Below, in pieces: positions 1 to 6,817 of a DNA stretch of 56,543 nucleotides. Numbering within the stretch: position 1 is the first letter of the stretch; the number at the start of each line of letters is the position of its first letter. Location: NCBI GenBank assembly GCA_045655245.1, contig JAZOOX010000054.1:1-56543 (forward strand), given 5' to 3'. The position numbers were made by a program, and so were the translations under genes. Source of the stretch: RGIG8785 sp045655245. Lineage in GTDB: Bacteria; Bacillota; Clostridia; RGIG8785. Under the pieces are notes generated by a model. The model did not search any database. It had not been told where the DNA came from and saw only the letters and a list, made by a program, of their open reading frames with translations.

Positions 1-20
1 TGATAGAATACGATTGTTGT

Positions 21-95
21 GCGGGAGTGGCTCAGTGGTAGAGCGTCACCTTGCCAAGGTGAACGTCGCGAGTTCGAATCTCGTCTTCCGCTCCA
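21..95 (+). tRNA. tRNA-Gly (GCC anticodon)
   Basis: A full cloverleaf can be folded. The acceptor stem pairs 21-27 with 85-91, and the anticodon stem 46-50 pairs with 58-62 around anticodon GCC at 53-55. The T arm pairs 68-72 with 80-84 around loop TTCGAAT. The discriminator is T92 and the CCA end (93-95) is encoded. A -10-like TAGAAT lies at 4-9; its -35 would be outside the window or absent. A terminator follows at once, so this is the last or only gene of its transcript. Confidence 0.97.
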
Positions 96-100
96 AAAAA

Positions 101-126
101 GCACTTGCATCCGCAAGTGCTTTTTT
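101..126 (+). terminator. rho-independent terminator after tRNA-Gly
   Basis: The 8-bp stem GCACTTGC/GCAAGTGC (101-108 with 113-120) has a 4-nt loop and is followed by six T. It lies five bases after the tRNA CCA end. Confidence 0.93.
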
Positions 127-152
127 AATCTCAATTTTAAAGAGGTGAGTGT

Positions 153-1337
153 ATGTCTTACGATGTTGCAATTCTCGGCGCAGGTCCCTCTGGTATTATG
201 GCTGCAATCACTGCAGCGCATTTGAATCCAAATCTCAAAATTGCGCTGTTAGAGAAGAACCCGCGTGTCGGCAAAAAATTGCTTTCAACAGGAAATGGCC
301 GTTGTAACCTGACCAACCTCAATCAGGACTACACTCATTATCACGGTGAAAACGAATGGTTTATCCAGCAGGTTCTGCAGCAATTTGATTTAGATGCAAC
401 ACTTTCTTTTTTTAAGTCCATTGGCATCGATACCACGACCGAAAATGAAAAAGTTTTCCCCTGTAGTTTACAAGCTTCATCCGTTCTCGATTTGCTTCGG
501 CATGCTCTACACAGTAACAACATCAAAGAACTTTGTGATTTTCAATGTACCGATATCCAAAAAGTTGCCGATACTTATCACATAAGATCAAGTACCGGCC
601 ACACCGTAACTGCACGCAAACTTGTTATTGCCGCAGGCGGAAAAGCTTCCCCGCAATTAGGAAGTACAGGAGATGGATATCGTTTTTTAGAGGAGTTCGG
701 ACATCAAACTACAATGTTATTTCCATCTTTGGTTCAAGTGTGTACAGCCAATAAAAAGACGGTTCCTTTAAAAGGAATCAAAGTTAATGCAACGGTCAGC
801 GTCTTCGAAAACGATTCTTGTTTGGCTTCCGAATACGGCGAGGTTCTGTTTACCGAATACGGTCTTTCGGGACCACCTATCTTTCAGCTTTCAAGGTATG
901 CTTCCCTTATAAAAGAACCGGTTTTTCAACTGGATTTATTCCCGCAACTGACCCATAACGAACTAGCTAACTTACTTTCAGAGCGCAGGATGCGTTTGCC
1001 GAAAGAATTGCTATTAACCGGTCTTTTACACAACACCGTCTGTCGCGAATTGATACGTGAGCTAAACGGGCAGACAGATGATTATACTCAAGTTGCCAAA
1101 CTATTAAAAAGCTGGTCCTTTAGCGTTGTTTCAACGCGGGGATGGAACTCTGCCCAAGTTACGGGCGGTGGTATTTATTTGCGTGATTTTTCGCCCCTTA
1201 CACTAGAGTCTAAAAAAGCCAAGAACTTATATGCCTGCGGCGAAGTGCTGGACGTCTGTGGGGATTGCGGTGGTTACAATTTACAATGGGCCTGGAGTTC
1301 GGGTGCGGTTGTAGGACGCGCCTTAGCGAAAGAATAA
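153..1337 (+). CDS. NAD(P)/FAD-dependent oxidoreductase, HI0933/BaiN family
   Basis: This 394-residue flavoprotein starts with a dinucleotide-binding motif, GAGPSG, at residues 9-14. It carries the family signature GKKLLSTGNGRCN near residues 41-53 and a C-terminal FAD contact region with GGYNLQW. The length is normal for the family. Members are soluble flavoproteins; one clostridial member (BaiN) is reported to act in bile acid metabolism, but most have no known substrate. The start follows a good AGAGGTG ribosome binding site. The next flavoprotein gene begins 13 bases after the stop, so the two are probably co-transcribed. The exact reaction cannot be inferred. Confidence 0.9.
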   Translation: MSYDVAILGAGPSGIMAAITAAHLNPNLKIALLEKNPRVGKKLLSTGNGRCNLTNLNQDYTHYHGENEWFIQQVLQQFDLDATLSFFKSIGIDTTTENEKVFPCSLQASSVLDLLRHALHSNNIKELCDFQCTDIQKVADTYHIRSSTGHTVTARKLVIAAGGKASPQLGSTGDGYRFLEEFGHQTTMLFPSLVQVCTANKKTVPLKGIKVNATVSVFENDSCLASEYGEVLFTEYGLSGPPIFQLSRYASLIKEPVFQLDLFPQLTHNELANLLSERRMRLPKELLLTGLLHNTVCRELIRELNGQTDDYTQVAKLLKSWSFSVVSTRGWNSAQVTGGGIYLRDFSPLTLESKKAKNLYACGEVLDVCGDCGGYNLQWAWSSGAVVGRALAKE

Positions 1338-1350
1338 AGGAGTTTTAATT

Positions 1351-2871
1351 GTGCGAATTCAAATAAGGTTACCGGTAGGGCATACTGAAGAAATGCTGGA
1401 TAAAGCAATTTATAAAATGTGTGGCAAGGTACCGACAGAAGTACACATTAAAAAGAAATCAATCGACGCCAGAAAAGGAAAGGTTTCGTTCCTTTATTCA
1501 TTGGACATAGGATTCGATAACGATCCCTTGACAGAGGAACCCAGACTTGAAATTCCGCAAGTCCGTTCCAAGGACAGGCCGATTGTCGTCGGTTCAGGTC
1601 CCGCAGGACTGTTCGCCGCATACGCATTGGCTTTGGCTGGGCTTCGTCCCATCGTGTTAGAACGTGGCGCGGATGTAGAACGGCGTCGAAAGGACGTACA
1701 CAGATTCTGGATCAAAGGTCAGCTAAGCCCAAATTCGAACGTGCAATTTGGCGAAGGCGGCGCTGGAACCTTCTCTGACGGCAAACTAACCACCCAAATC
1801 AACAACCCCCTTTGTAAAGAAGTTCTGAACGTTTTTGCGGATCACGGCGCACCACGCGAAATCCTTTATCTGTCAAAGCCGCATATCGGAACCGATTTGT
1901 TAATTTCGGTGGTTAAGAGGATGCGTGAGACCATCATTTCCCACGGTGGAAGCTTTTATTTTAACGAGCAGGTGACCGATCTGGTTTTGAAGGACGAAAA
2001 GATTGAAGGGGTTATTGCGAACAACGCTTATGAAAGTGACAGCGTTTTTCTTGCCATTGGACACAGTGCCCGCGATACCTTTCGTATGCTTTTCGAAAAA
2101 GGGGTAAAAATCACCCCCAAACCGTTTTCGGTGGGGGCTAGAATCGAACACCTGCAACTCGATATTGACAAGAGCCAATATGGTGATTATGCAGGCATGG
2201 AAGGTCTTTCCGCCGCAGATTATAAGCTTTCTTATCATCACCCCAACGGTCGTGGCGTGTACACGTTTTGTATGTGCCCCGGAGGAATGGTAGTCGCCGC
2301 TACCTCTTTGGAAGGGCATGTTGTCACCAATGGTATGAGCAACCATTCAAGAAACGGAAAAAATGCAAACGCCGCCTTGTTGGTAGGGGTTACACCTAAG
2401 GATTTTGGTTCTTCTCATCCGCTCAGCGGAATCGAGTTCCAAGAGACCATTGAAAAGACCGCTTTTCGTGTTGGCGGCGGAGATTATTGTGCCCCGTGCC
2501 AAAGAATGGGGGACTTTATTAACAAGCGAAAAACAACCAAATTCGGAGCTGTCTTACCCAGTTATTTGCCTGGTGTAAAGCCCTCTAACCTTTGGGAAGT
2601 ACTTCCGCCTTTTGTGTGTGAATCCATCCGTGATTCTCTTACCATTTTTGACCAAAAACTCCAGGGCTTTTCGACTCCCGACGCCCTGCTGACGGGGGCA
2701 GAAACCAGAAGCTCATCACCGATTCGAATTACACGGGACGACACTTACCAATCGAACATCCAGGGACTTTACCCCATCGGCGAAGGTGCCGGTTACGCGG
2801 GAGGAATAATGTCTTCTGCCGTTGACGGACTACGCGTTGCCTTGAGTTATATTAACAGTAAAAAAGACTGA
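1351..2871 (+). CDS. FAD-dependent dehydrogenase, COG2509-type
   Basis: The product is 506 residues. A basic N-terminal region of about 75 residues precedes the nucleotide-binding motif GSGPAG at residues 81-86. A glycine-rich stretch (FGEGGAGTFSDGK) and a C-terminal FAD-binding segment (GEGAGYAGGI) follow. This layout fits the uncharacterised NAD(FAD)-dependent dehydrogenases of COG2509. Translation starts at GTG, with AAAGGAG nine bases upstream. It is the second gene of a flavoprotein pair and ends in a terminator overlapping its stop. No substrate can be assigned. Confidence 0.87.
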   Translation: MRIQIRLPVGHTEEMLDKAIYKMCGKVPTEVHIKKKSIDARKGKVSFLYSLDIGFDNDPLTEEPRLEIPQVRSKDRPIVVGSGPAGLFAAYALALAGLRPIVLERGADVERRRKDVHRFWIKGQLSPNSNVQFGEGGAGTFSDGKLTTQINNPLCKEVLNVFADHGAPREILYLSKPHIGTDLLISVVKRMRETIISHGGSFYFNEQVTDLVLKDEKIEGVIANNAYESDSVFLAIGHSARDTFRMLFEKGVKITPKPFSVGARIEHLQLDIDKSQYGDYAGMEGLSAADYKLSYHHPNGRGVYTFCMCPGGMVVAATSLEGHVVTNGMSNHSRNGKNANAALLVGVTPKDFGSSHPLSGIEFQETIEKTAFRVGGGDYCAPCQRMGDFINKRKTTKFGAVLPSYLPGVKPSNLWEVLPPFVCESIRDSLTIFDQKLQGFSTPDALLTGAETRSSSPIRITRDDTYQSNIQGLYPIGEGAGYAGGIMSSAVDGLRVALSYINSKKD

Positions 2872-2893
2872 CTTTTTTGGTCAGTCTTTTTTT
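2862..2893 (+). terminator. rho-independent terminator after the flavoprotein pair
   Basis: Inverted repeat AAAGACTGAC (2863-2872) and GTCAGTCTTT (2880-2889) around a 7-nt T-rich loop, followed by a T run. The left arm overlaps the stop codon of the dehydrogenase gene. Confidence 0.9.
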
Positions 2894-2932
2894 ATTTCGC
2901 ATATATTTAAGAAAAAAGGGGAGAGAGGCATC

Positions 2933-3634
2933 GTGTTAATAATAATCAAAAAAAGAGTTTTATTTATTTTATCATTGATTTTGGTACTTGTCTCAATAAC
3001 ATCAGTTTTATTTCAAAGTTCTTCTGCAGTTTTTGGCGATACAACAATTGATACTATCATAATCGATCCGGGGCATGGGGGAAATGACCCGGGTGCCATC
3101 GGCATTTCAAACTCCAAAGAAAAGGATATTAACTTAGAAGTCGCACTTTCTTTAAAAAGCCAAGCAGAAGAAAGTGGTTTTAACGTAGTAATGACACGAG
3201 AAACCGATATTGCACTATACGATAACGGAGCCAAGAACAAAAAACGTTCAGACCTCAGCAACCGCAAATCCATGACAGATAAAGTTCCAAACGCTATTTT
3301 TATCAGTATTCATATGAACAAATTTGAGCAGGAAGGTGTAAAAGGCGCACAAACCTTTTATTCCGACCGTGAAGATAGCAAACAACTGGCTGAATACATT
3401 CAAGATGAATTCAGACGCAACCTGAATGAGAACAAGCGCGTGGCAATGAAAATACCAAAGAGCGTCTACCTTCTGCAAAATGCCAATCGTCCTACCGTTT
3501 TGGTAGAATGTGGCTTCCTTTCCAACAGAGAAGAGGAGCGTCTATTAGAAAGTACCACCTATCGCGCAAAAATAGCAGAGTGCATTTTAAACGGCGTTGT
3601 GCAGTTCATCAATGAACCGGAATCAATAAAGTAG
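2933..3634 (+). CDS. cwlD: N-acetylmuramoyl-L-alanine amidase, CwlD-like
   Basis: The 233-residue product has one hydrophobic N-terminal segment (about 8-34) that would anchor it at or export it through the membrane, then a single Amidase_3 domain. The expected zinc ligands are visible: H48 in DPGHGG, E69 and H127 in SIHMN. The catalytic E192 lies in VLVECGFLSN. CwlD of Bacillus is the same size and removes stem peptides so that muramic delta-lactam can form in the spore cortex. The start is GTG behind AAGGGGAGAG. The 3' end overlaps the convergent yneA-like gene by 26 bases. A general autolysin role cannot be ruled out. Confidence 0.85.
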   Translation: MLIIIKKRVLFILSLILVLVSITSVLFQSSSAVFGDTTIDTIIIDPGHGGNDPGAIGISNSKEKDINLEVALSLKSQAEESGFNVVMTRETDIALYDNGAKNKKRSDLSNRKSMTDKVPNAIFISIHMNKFEQEGVKGAQTFYSDREDSKQLAEYIQDEFRRNLNENKRVAMKIPKSVYLLQNANRPTVLVECGFLSNREEERLLESTTYRAKIAECILNGVVQFINEPESIK

Positions 3635-3893
3635 ATCCGGGGTAAATTGCTGATGTTTCCATGTCATTACACTCCATAATCTTGCGAACGAAATTGCGCG
3701 CACTAACATTTTCGGGTTTATAAAGTTCCGCGATACCCCAAAGAGTGTCACCGCAACGGACGGTAAAAGTTTCATAAGTTTTTTCGCCCTCACCATATAC
3801 GTTAAAAAAGGAAGGCAACAGTATACAAAACAAGCATACTAACAAGAGAATAAAACAATAAAATCTTAAAGGGTTGCAAATTCTGATTCGCAT
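3609..3893 (-). CDS. YneA-like LysM protein, probable SOS division inhibitor
   Basis: This 94-residue protein has an N-terminal transmembrane segment or signal anchor (about 9-33) and one LysM domain (about 43-92). The LysM starts FTVRCGDTLWGIAELY and ends with the typical PGSTLLIPV. Size, architecture and divergent placement next to lexA match YneA of Bacillus, which delays septation during the SOS response. The start at 3893 was chosen over an upstream in-frame codon because AGGAGGAG lies just before it. Two near-perfect SOS boxes sit in the promoter region. Sequence identity with YneA outside LysM was not tested. Confidence 0.8.
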   Translation of the reverse strand: MRIRICNPLRFYCFILLLVCLFCILLPSFFNVYGEGEKTYETFTVRCGDTLWGIAELYKPENVSARNFVRKIMECNDMETSAIYPGSTLLIPVH

Positions 3894-3908
3894 ATTATCT
3901 CCTCCTAA

Positions 3909-3920
3909 GAACATTTGTTC
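3909..3920. promoter_or_regulatory. SOS (LexA) box 1
   Basis: GAACATTTGTTC is a perfect match to the Gram-positive LexA core GAAC-N4-GTTC. It lies downstream of the predicted yneA-like promoter, just before the ribosome binding site, so bound LexA would block elongation or initiation there. Confidence 0.9.
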
Positions 3921-3935
3921 GTTTTCTTTAACATC

Positions 3936-3964
3936 ATATTAACAGAACATTTGTTCTTTGTCAA
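3936..3964 (-). promoter_or_regulatory. yneA-like promoter with SOS box 2 in the spacer
   Basis: On the minus strand the -35 TTGACA (3964-3959) and -10 TAATAT (3941-3936) are 17 bp apart. A second perfect LexA core, GAACATTTGTTC at 3945-3956, fills most of that spacer, so repressor binding would exclude RNA polymerase. Confidence 0.85.
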
Positions 3965-3975
3965 GAGAAATTTTC

Positions 3976-4014
3976 GAGCAAATGTTTGACAAAAACAAAA
4001 ATATCAGTTATAAT
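3976..4014 (+). promoter_or_regulatory. lexA promoter with a degenerate SOS box
   Basis: The -35 TTGACA (3986-3991) and -10 TATAAT (4009-4014) are consensus with a 17-bp spacer. A weaker LexA-like half-symmetric site, GAGCAAATGTTT at 3976-3987, overlaps the -35. A weak site here would give loose autoregulation of lexA, while the partner gene has two strong sites. Confidence 0.8.
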
Positions 4015-4049
4015 GATGAAAAGAACCCCATAGCAGAGGAGTGAGCTTG

Positions 4050-4691
4050 GTGCCAAAACTCTCCAGAGTGTCCGAAAAACGTGATATTCTCCTTCGGTTT
4101 ATCGCCGAACAAATAAGCGAAAAAGGTTATCCGCCATCGGTTCGCGAAATCATGCAAGCAATAAACGTTCGTTCGTCTTCGACCGTTCACGCTTATTTAT
4201 CAGCTTTGGAAGACGAAGGCTTAATCAAAAAAGATGGCGCAAACTCCCGAGCGATCCGTTTGACTCCTCAAGGCCAAAGCATTTTAGGCTTCGAAGAAAC
4301 CGTTCCCGTTAAAAGCGAGTATTTAGAAGTTCCCGTTTTGGGAAAAATCACTGCCGGACAACCCATTCTGGCAGTGCAAAACATTACCGAGATTTTTCCT
4401 TTACCCATGAGCTTTGCGCAGAACTCCGATTTGTTCATGCTGAAAGTTCGCGGTGAGAGTATGATAAACGCCGGCATTTTGGACGGCGACTATGTTATTG
4501 TCTCCCGTCAGCAAACTGCAAACAACGGTGAAATCGTCGTTGCGTTGATTGGCGATGAAGCGACTGTAAAAACCTTTTACAGGGAAAAAGATTGCATTCG
4601 TCTACAACCCGAAAACGATTATTTAGAACCCATTATGCTAAAAGAAGTCGCCGTTTTGGGCAAAGTAGTAGGTGTATTTAGAAAATTCTAA
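4050..4691 (+). CDS. lexA: LexA repressor
   Basis: The 213-residue product has an N-terminal winged-helix DNA-binding domain (about 1-70) and a C-terminal S24 peptidase domain. The self-cleavage site is Ala102-Gly103 in ITAGQP. The catalytic serine is S137 in GESM and the lysine is K174 in TVKTF. It represses the SOS regulon and cleaves itself when RecA filaments form. An earlier in-frame GTG at 4041 touches the AGAGGA motif and leaves no spacing, so GTG at 4050 was chosen. A short cysteine-rich ORF follows 12 bases after the stop and is probably co-transcribed. Confidence 0.95.
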   Translation: MPKLSRVSEKRDILLRFIAEQISEKGYPPSVREIMQAINVRSSSTVHAYLSALEDEGLIKKDGANSRAIRLTPQGQSILGFEETVPVKSEYLEVPVLGKITAGQPILAVQNITEIFPLPMSFAQNSDLFMLKVRGESMINAGILDGDYVIVSRQQTANNGEIVVALIGDEATVKTFYREKDCIRLQPENDYLEPIMLKEVAVLGKVVGVFRKF

Positions 4692-4703
4692 GGGGTGTTT
4701 CCG

Positions 4704-4868
4704 ATGAAACAGTGTGTTTTAGACGAAAACAAAATATGTGACCGCTGCGGCGAATGTGATGTTTGTGACCTGGACGCAAACAAAAAATGCGATAACTGTG
4801 GAAAGTGTATCGCATTTGATCAGGATTATGCATCTATTGCAATTGACGGAATTATTCAGAATCAGTAA
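4704..4868 (+). CDS. 54-residue cysteine-rich protein, metal-binding candidate
   Basis: A complete ATG-to-TAA frame of 54 codons lies 12 bases after lexA, with AGGGGTG seven bases upstream. Eight cysteines (4, 12, 15, 18, 21, 29, 32, 35) form CxxCxxCxxC and CxxCxxC clusters flanked by acidic and lysine residues. The pattern could hold zinc or an iron-sulfur cluster, but it is not the CxxCxxCxxxCP of ferredoxins. Position suggests co-transcription with lexA, hence possible SOS control. The last 17 bases overlap the end of the convergent xerC gene. No function is assigned. Confidence 0.7.
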   Translation: MKQCVLDENKICDRCGECDVCDLDANKKCDNCGKCIAFDQDYASIAIDGIIQNQ

Positions 4869-5823
4869 AACTTGCCAAAGGGTTTTGTTCAATTGCACTT
4901 TGTAACTGTTCATCATCTACATGGGTGTAGATCTCGGTAGTAGACAACCGCTCGTGTCCTAAAATTTCCTGAAGAACACGAATATCGACCTCTCCGTATT
5001 TATGCATTAGTGTAGCCGCAGTGTGACGAAGTTTGTGAGGAGAATATTTGCTTGTATCAAGCCCCGCAGCCAATAGATGCTTTTTTACGACGTTCTCTAC
5101 CATACGAGGAGTGATTCGCCGTTTTTGTTGGCTCAAGAATAAGGCATCACGGTCGATAACGCCATCCCGAGGTCTGATTTTCAAGTACTGTTCAACAGCA
5201 TCCAAACACGCTTTATTCAAATATACCGTTCGTTCTTTGTTACCCTTACCAATAACCGTAAGGGTATTTTCTTTTAAATCGCTTAAATTGATTCCAACCA
5301 ATTCAGAAAGACGCATTCCGCAATTTAAAAAAAGTGTAATGATGGCATAATCTCGTTCTTTAAATTTCCCATCAATGACAGACAGCAATCGTCTGGATTC
5401 TTGCAGTGAAAGATACTTAGGAAGCGTTTTACGGGTTTTTGGCGAATCCAGTTCTTTTGTTGGGTTCTCGTCAATTAAATGTGCCTTCGAATTCAAATAC
5501 TTAAAAAAAGACCGCAGACAAGCCGTTTTACGCGCCCGTGCAAAAGCAGAGTTGGAACGGGTTGTTCCGACAAAAGTCATAAAATCATAAAAATCAGATA
5601 GTTTGACATTTCGTATCGTTTCGATAGATAAATCTTTTACTGCAATCGATTCAAAATCCGAAAGAGCAGTTTTATTACCACGGGCAATAAGATAACGAAA
5701 GAAAAGTTTAAGGTCGGAATAATAAGAGCGGATGGTATTAGGAGATTTCCCAAGAATGTTTGCATAATACGACAGAAAGTCCCTTGCGTAGTCCGGCAGG
5801 TCATCATAGGTATTTTTCGCCAT
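4852..5823 (-). CDS. xerC: tyrosine recombinase, XerC-type
   Basis: The 323-residue product has an N-terminal core-binding domain (about 8-115) and a C-terminal catalytic domain with the full set of active-site residues: R171 in GMRLSEL, K193, H263 and R266 in HKLRHT, H290 in LGH and nucleophile Y299. XerC-type enzymes resolve chromosome dimers at dif. Its solitary place away from any phage genes favours a housekeeping role, although Xer-like integrases look similar. The start follows GAGGAGGG. Its promoter overlaps the end of the YtxC-like gene, and its leader holds two strong hairpins. No dif-like 28-mer was recognised nearby. Confidence 0.85.
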   Translation of the reverse strand: MAKNTYDDLPDYARDFLSYYANILGKSPNTIRSYYSDLKLFFRYLIARGNKTALSDFESIAVKDLSIETIRNVKLSDFYDFMTFVGTTRSNSAFARARKTACLRSFFKYLNSKAHLIDENPTKELDSPKTRKTLPKYLSLQESRRLLSVIDGKFKERDYAIITLFLNCGMRLSELVGINLSDLKENTLTVIGKGNKERTVYLNKACLDAVEQYLKIRPRDGVIDRDALFLSQQKRRITPRMVENVVKKHLLAAGLDTSKYSPHKLRHTAATLMHKYGEVDIRVLQEILGHERLSTTEIYTHVDDEQLQSAIEQNPLASFTDSE

Positions 5824-5836
5824 TTTGCCCTCCTCT

Positions 5837-5868
5837 CAATTTCGTGAAATTTTTATTTCACGAAATTG
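5837..5868 (-). repeat. perfect 14-bp inverted repeat in the xerC leader
   Basis: Arms CAATTTCGTGAAAT (5837-5850) and ATTTCACGAAATTG (5855-5868) are perfectly complementary around four bases. The element lies between the predicted xerC promoter and its ribosome binding site. It could be an operator or an RNA hairpin. Confidence 0.85.
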
Positions 5869-5883
5869 TAAATAGCTTTTTAT

Positions 5884-5903
5884 GAGGCGACTTTTATCGC
5901 CTC
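5884..5903. repeat. 7-bp inverted repeat at the start of the xerC transcript
   Basis: GAGGCGA (5884-5890) pairs with TCGCCTC (5897-5903) around a 6-nt loop. Only the plus strand has a short T run after it (TTTTACATT), so it is not a clean terminator for the YtxC-like gene on the minus strand. It would form the first hairpin of the xerC leader RNA. Confidence 0.7.
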
Positions 5904-5909
5904 TTTTAC

Positions 5910-5938
5910 ATTATATCGTAGAAAATTATAATTGACAA
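5910..5938 (-). promoter_or_regulatory. predicted xerC promoter
   Basis: On the minus strand TTGTCA (5938-5933) and TATAAT (5915-5910) are separated by 17 bp. The element overlaps the stop codon of the YtxC-like gene and gives a leader of about 80 bases. Confidence 0.75.
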
Positions 5939-6702
5939 GATAAACTTTTACAAAATCCGCAACCTTTACAAAAAACCAATCGCCAACCAAACACAAGCTT
6001 CAGGGTTTCAGCAAATGCTTCGGGCATTTTATTTTCTTTATCGTGTATCACAATACGTTCAGGCGCAATTGAAATCAACGAACTTAACAACTGGTCCTCC
6101 TGTGTGATTTCCTCTTGGTTCAGTGATTTGTGGAATTCGGTCTGTAAATAGCAATTGACGTTGTTATAACATTCATCAACCAAAGAATATCGTTCGTCGT
6201 TATATGTGATGTGAACCAAACGGCAAACCGGTTCCTGCAATGATACAAAATACTGTAAAAGTTCAATAAAATTGGCTTTTTCTCGCTCAAAAGCCAGTGT
6301 TTCAATCCCCTTTTCAATGATATTTGACAATTTCTTCTTATAGTTGTTAAGTCTAAATCGAATAATTCCAGATATTGACAAGACATTCTTGTTTTCCATT
6401 AATTGTAAAACTTCTTCAAAAACTGCCGTGTTAACACTAAAGCTTGATCTGGCCATATTCGTACTCAACTCGACAATATTTTCAAACTCAGCGGCATCAT
6501 TATTAAGAACAAAGCTCTTTTTATAAATGGAGCGTATCAGCCATTCTTCCGCATGTGATCGAATCCAGCTCGTCAACGCTTTCGCCGCCGATACACCGAA
6601 GGAAATGGAGAGCACTTTTTCGCCCACAATCTTATACACACCATCGTAAGATAAAATAAAAGTATTCAACTGCTTTATATCGTCAAACAGTACAATTCCC
6701 AA
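5926..6702 (-). CDS. YtxC-like protein (putative sporulation protein)
   Basis: This 258-residue protein has no clear membrane segment. Its central region (about residues 110-180), with FRLNNYKKKL, EREKANFIELLQYFV and a SLQEP-VHI segment, resembles the YtxC family of spore-formers, whose function is unknown. The last 14 residues carry four cysteines (245, 248, 251, 256), an unusual addition. Translation probably starts at TTG, with AGGGG seven bases upstream. It is a single-gene unit behind its own promoter. The family call is from memory of the motif; alternatives cannot be excluded. Confidence 0.6.
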   Translation of the reverse strand: MGIVLFDDIKQLNTFILSYDGVYKIVGEKVLSISFGVSAAKALTSWIRSHAEEWLIRSIYKKSFVLNNDAAEFENIVELSTNMARSSFSVNTAVFEEVLQLMENKNVLSISGIIRFRLNNYKKKLSNIIEKGIETLAFEREKANFIELLQYFVSLQEPVCRLVHITYNDERYSLVDECYNNVNCYLQTEFHKSLNQEEITQEDQLLSSLISIAPERIVIHDKENKMPEAFAETLKLVFGWRLVFCKGCGFCKSLSCQL

Positions 6703-6759
6703 TGACAGTCCCCTCTTTCAACCACATATTTGCCGAAAAATCAAATTGTTATTCAGCAC

Positions 6760-6783
6760 ATTATATGTTCTCAACTGGGAACA
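6760..6783 (-). promoter_or_regulatory. promoter of the YtxC-like gene with a palindrome in the spacer
   Basis: A -10 TATAAT lies at 6765-6760 on the minus strand, but the hexamer 17 bp upstream (TCGCAT) is a poor -35. The spacer is almost filled by an imperfect palindrome, TGTTC-N8-GAACA (6766-6783), which may be an operator or activator site. Confidence 0.45.
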
Positions 6784-6817
6784 TGCGAAAAAAAGAGAAC
6801 CAGACGGTTCTCTTTTT
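6784..6817 (-). terminator. terminator of the metK-SLH operon
   Basis: Read on the minus strand, AGAGAACC and GGTTCTCT form a stem around a 4-nt loop, followed by a run of T. The stem extends into and overlaps the stop codon of the SLH gene. Confidence 0.9.

Noticed and set aside
19..225. A 68-codon frame through tRNA-Gly
   Set aside because: It overlaps the tRNA and its terminator and has no family features.
5837..5868. The inverted repeat before xerC as a dif site
   Set aside because: It is a symmetric 14-bp repeat with a 4-bp centre and does not resemble the asymmetric 28-bp dif sequence of Firmicutes.
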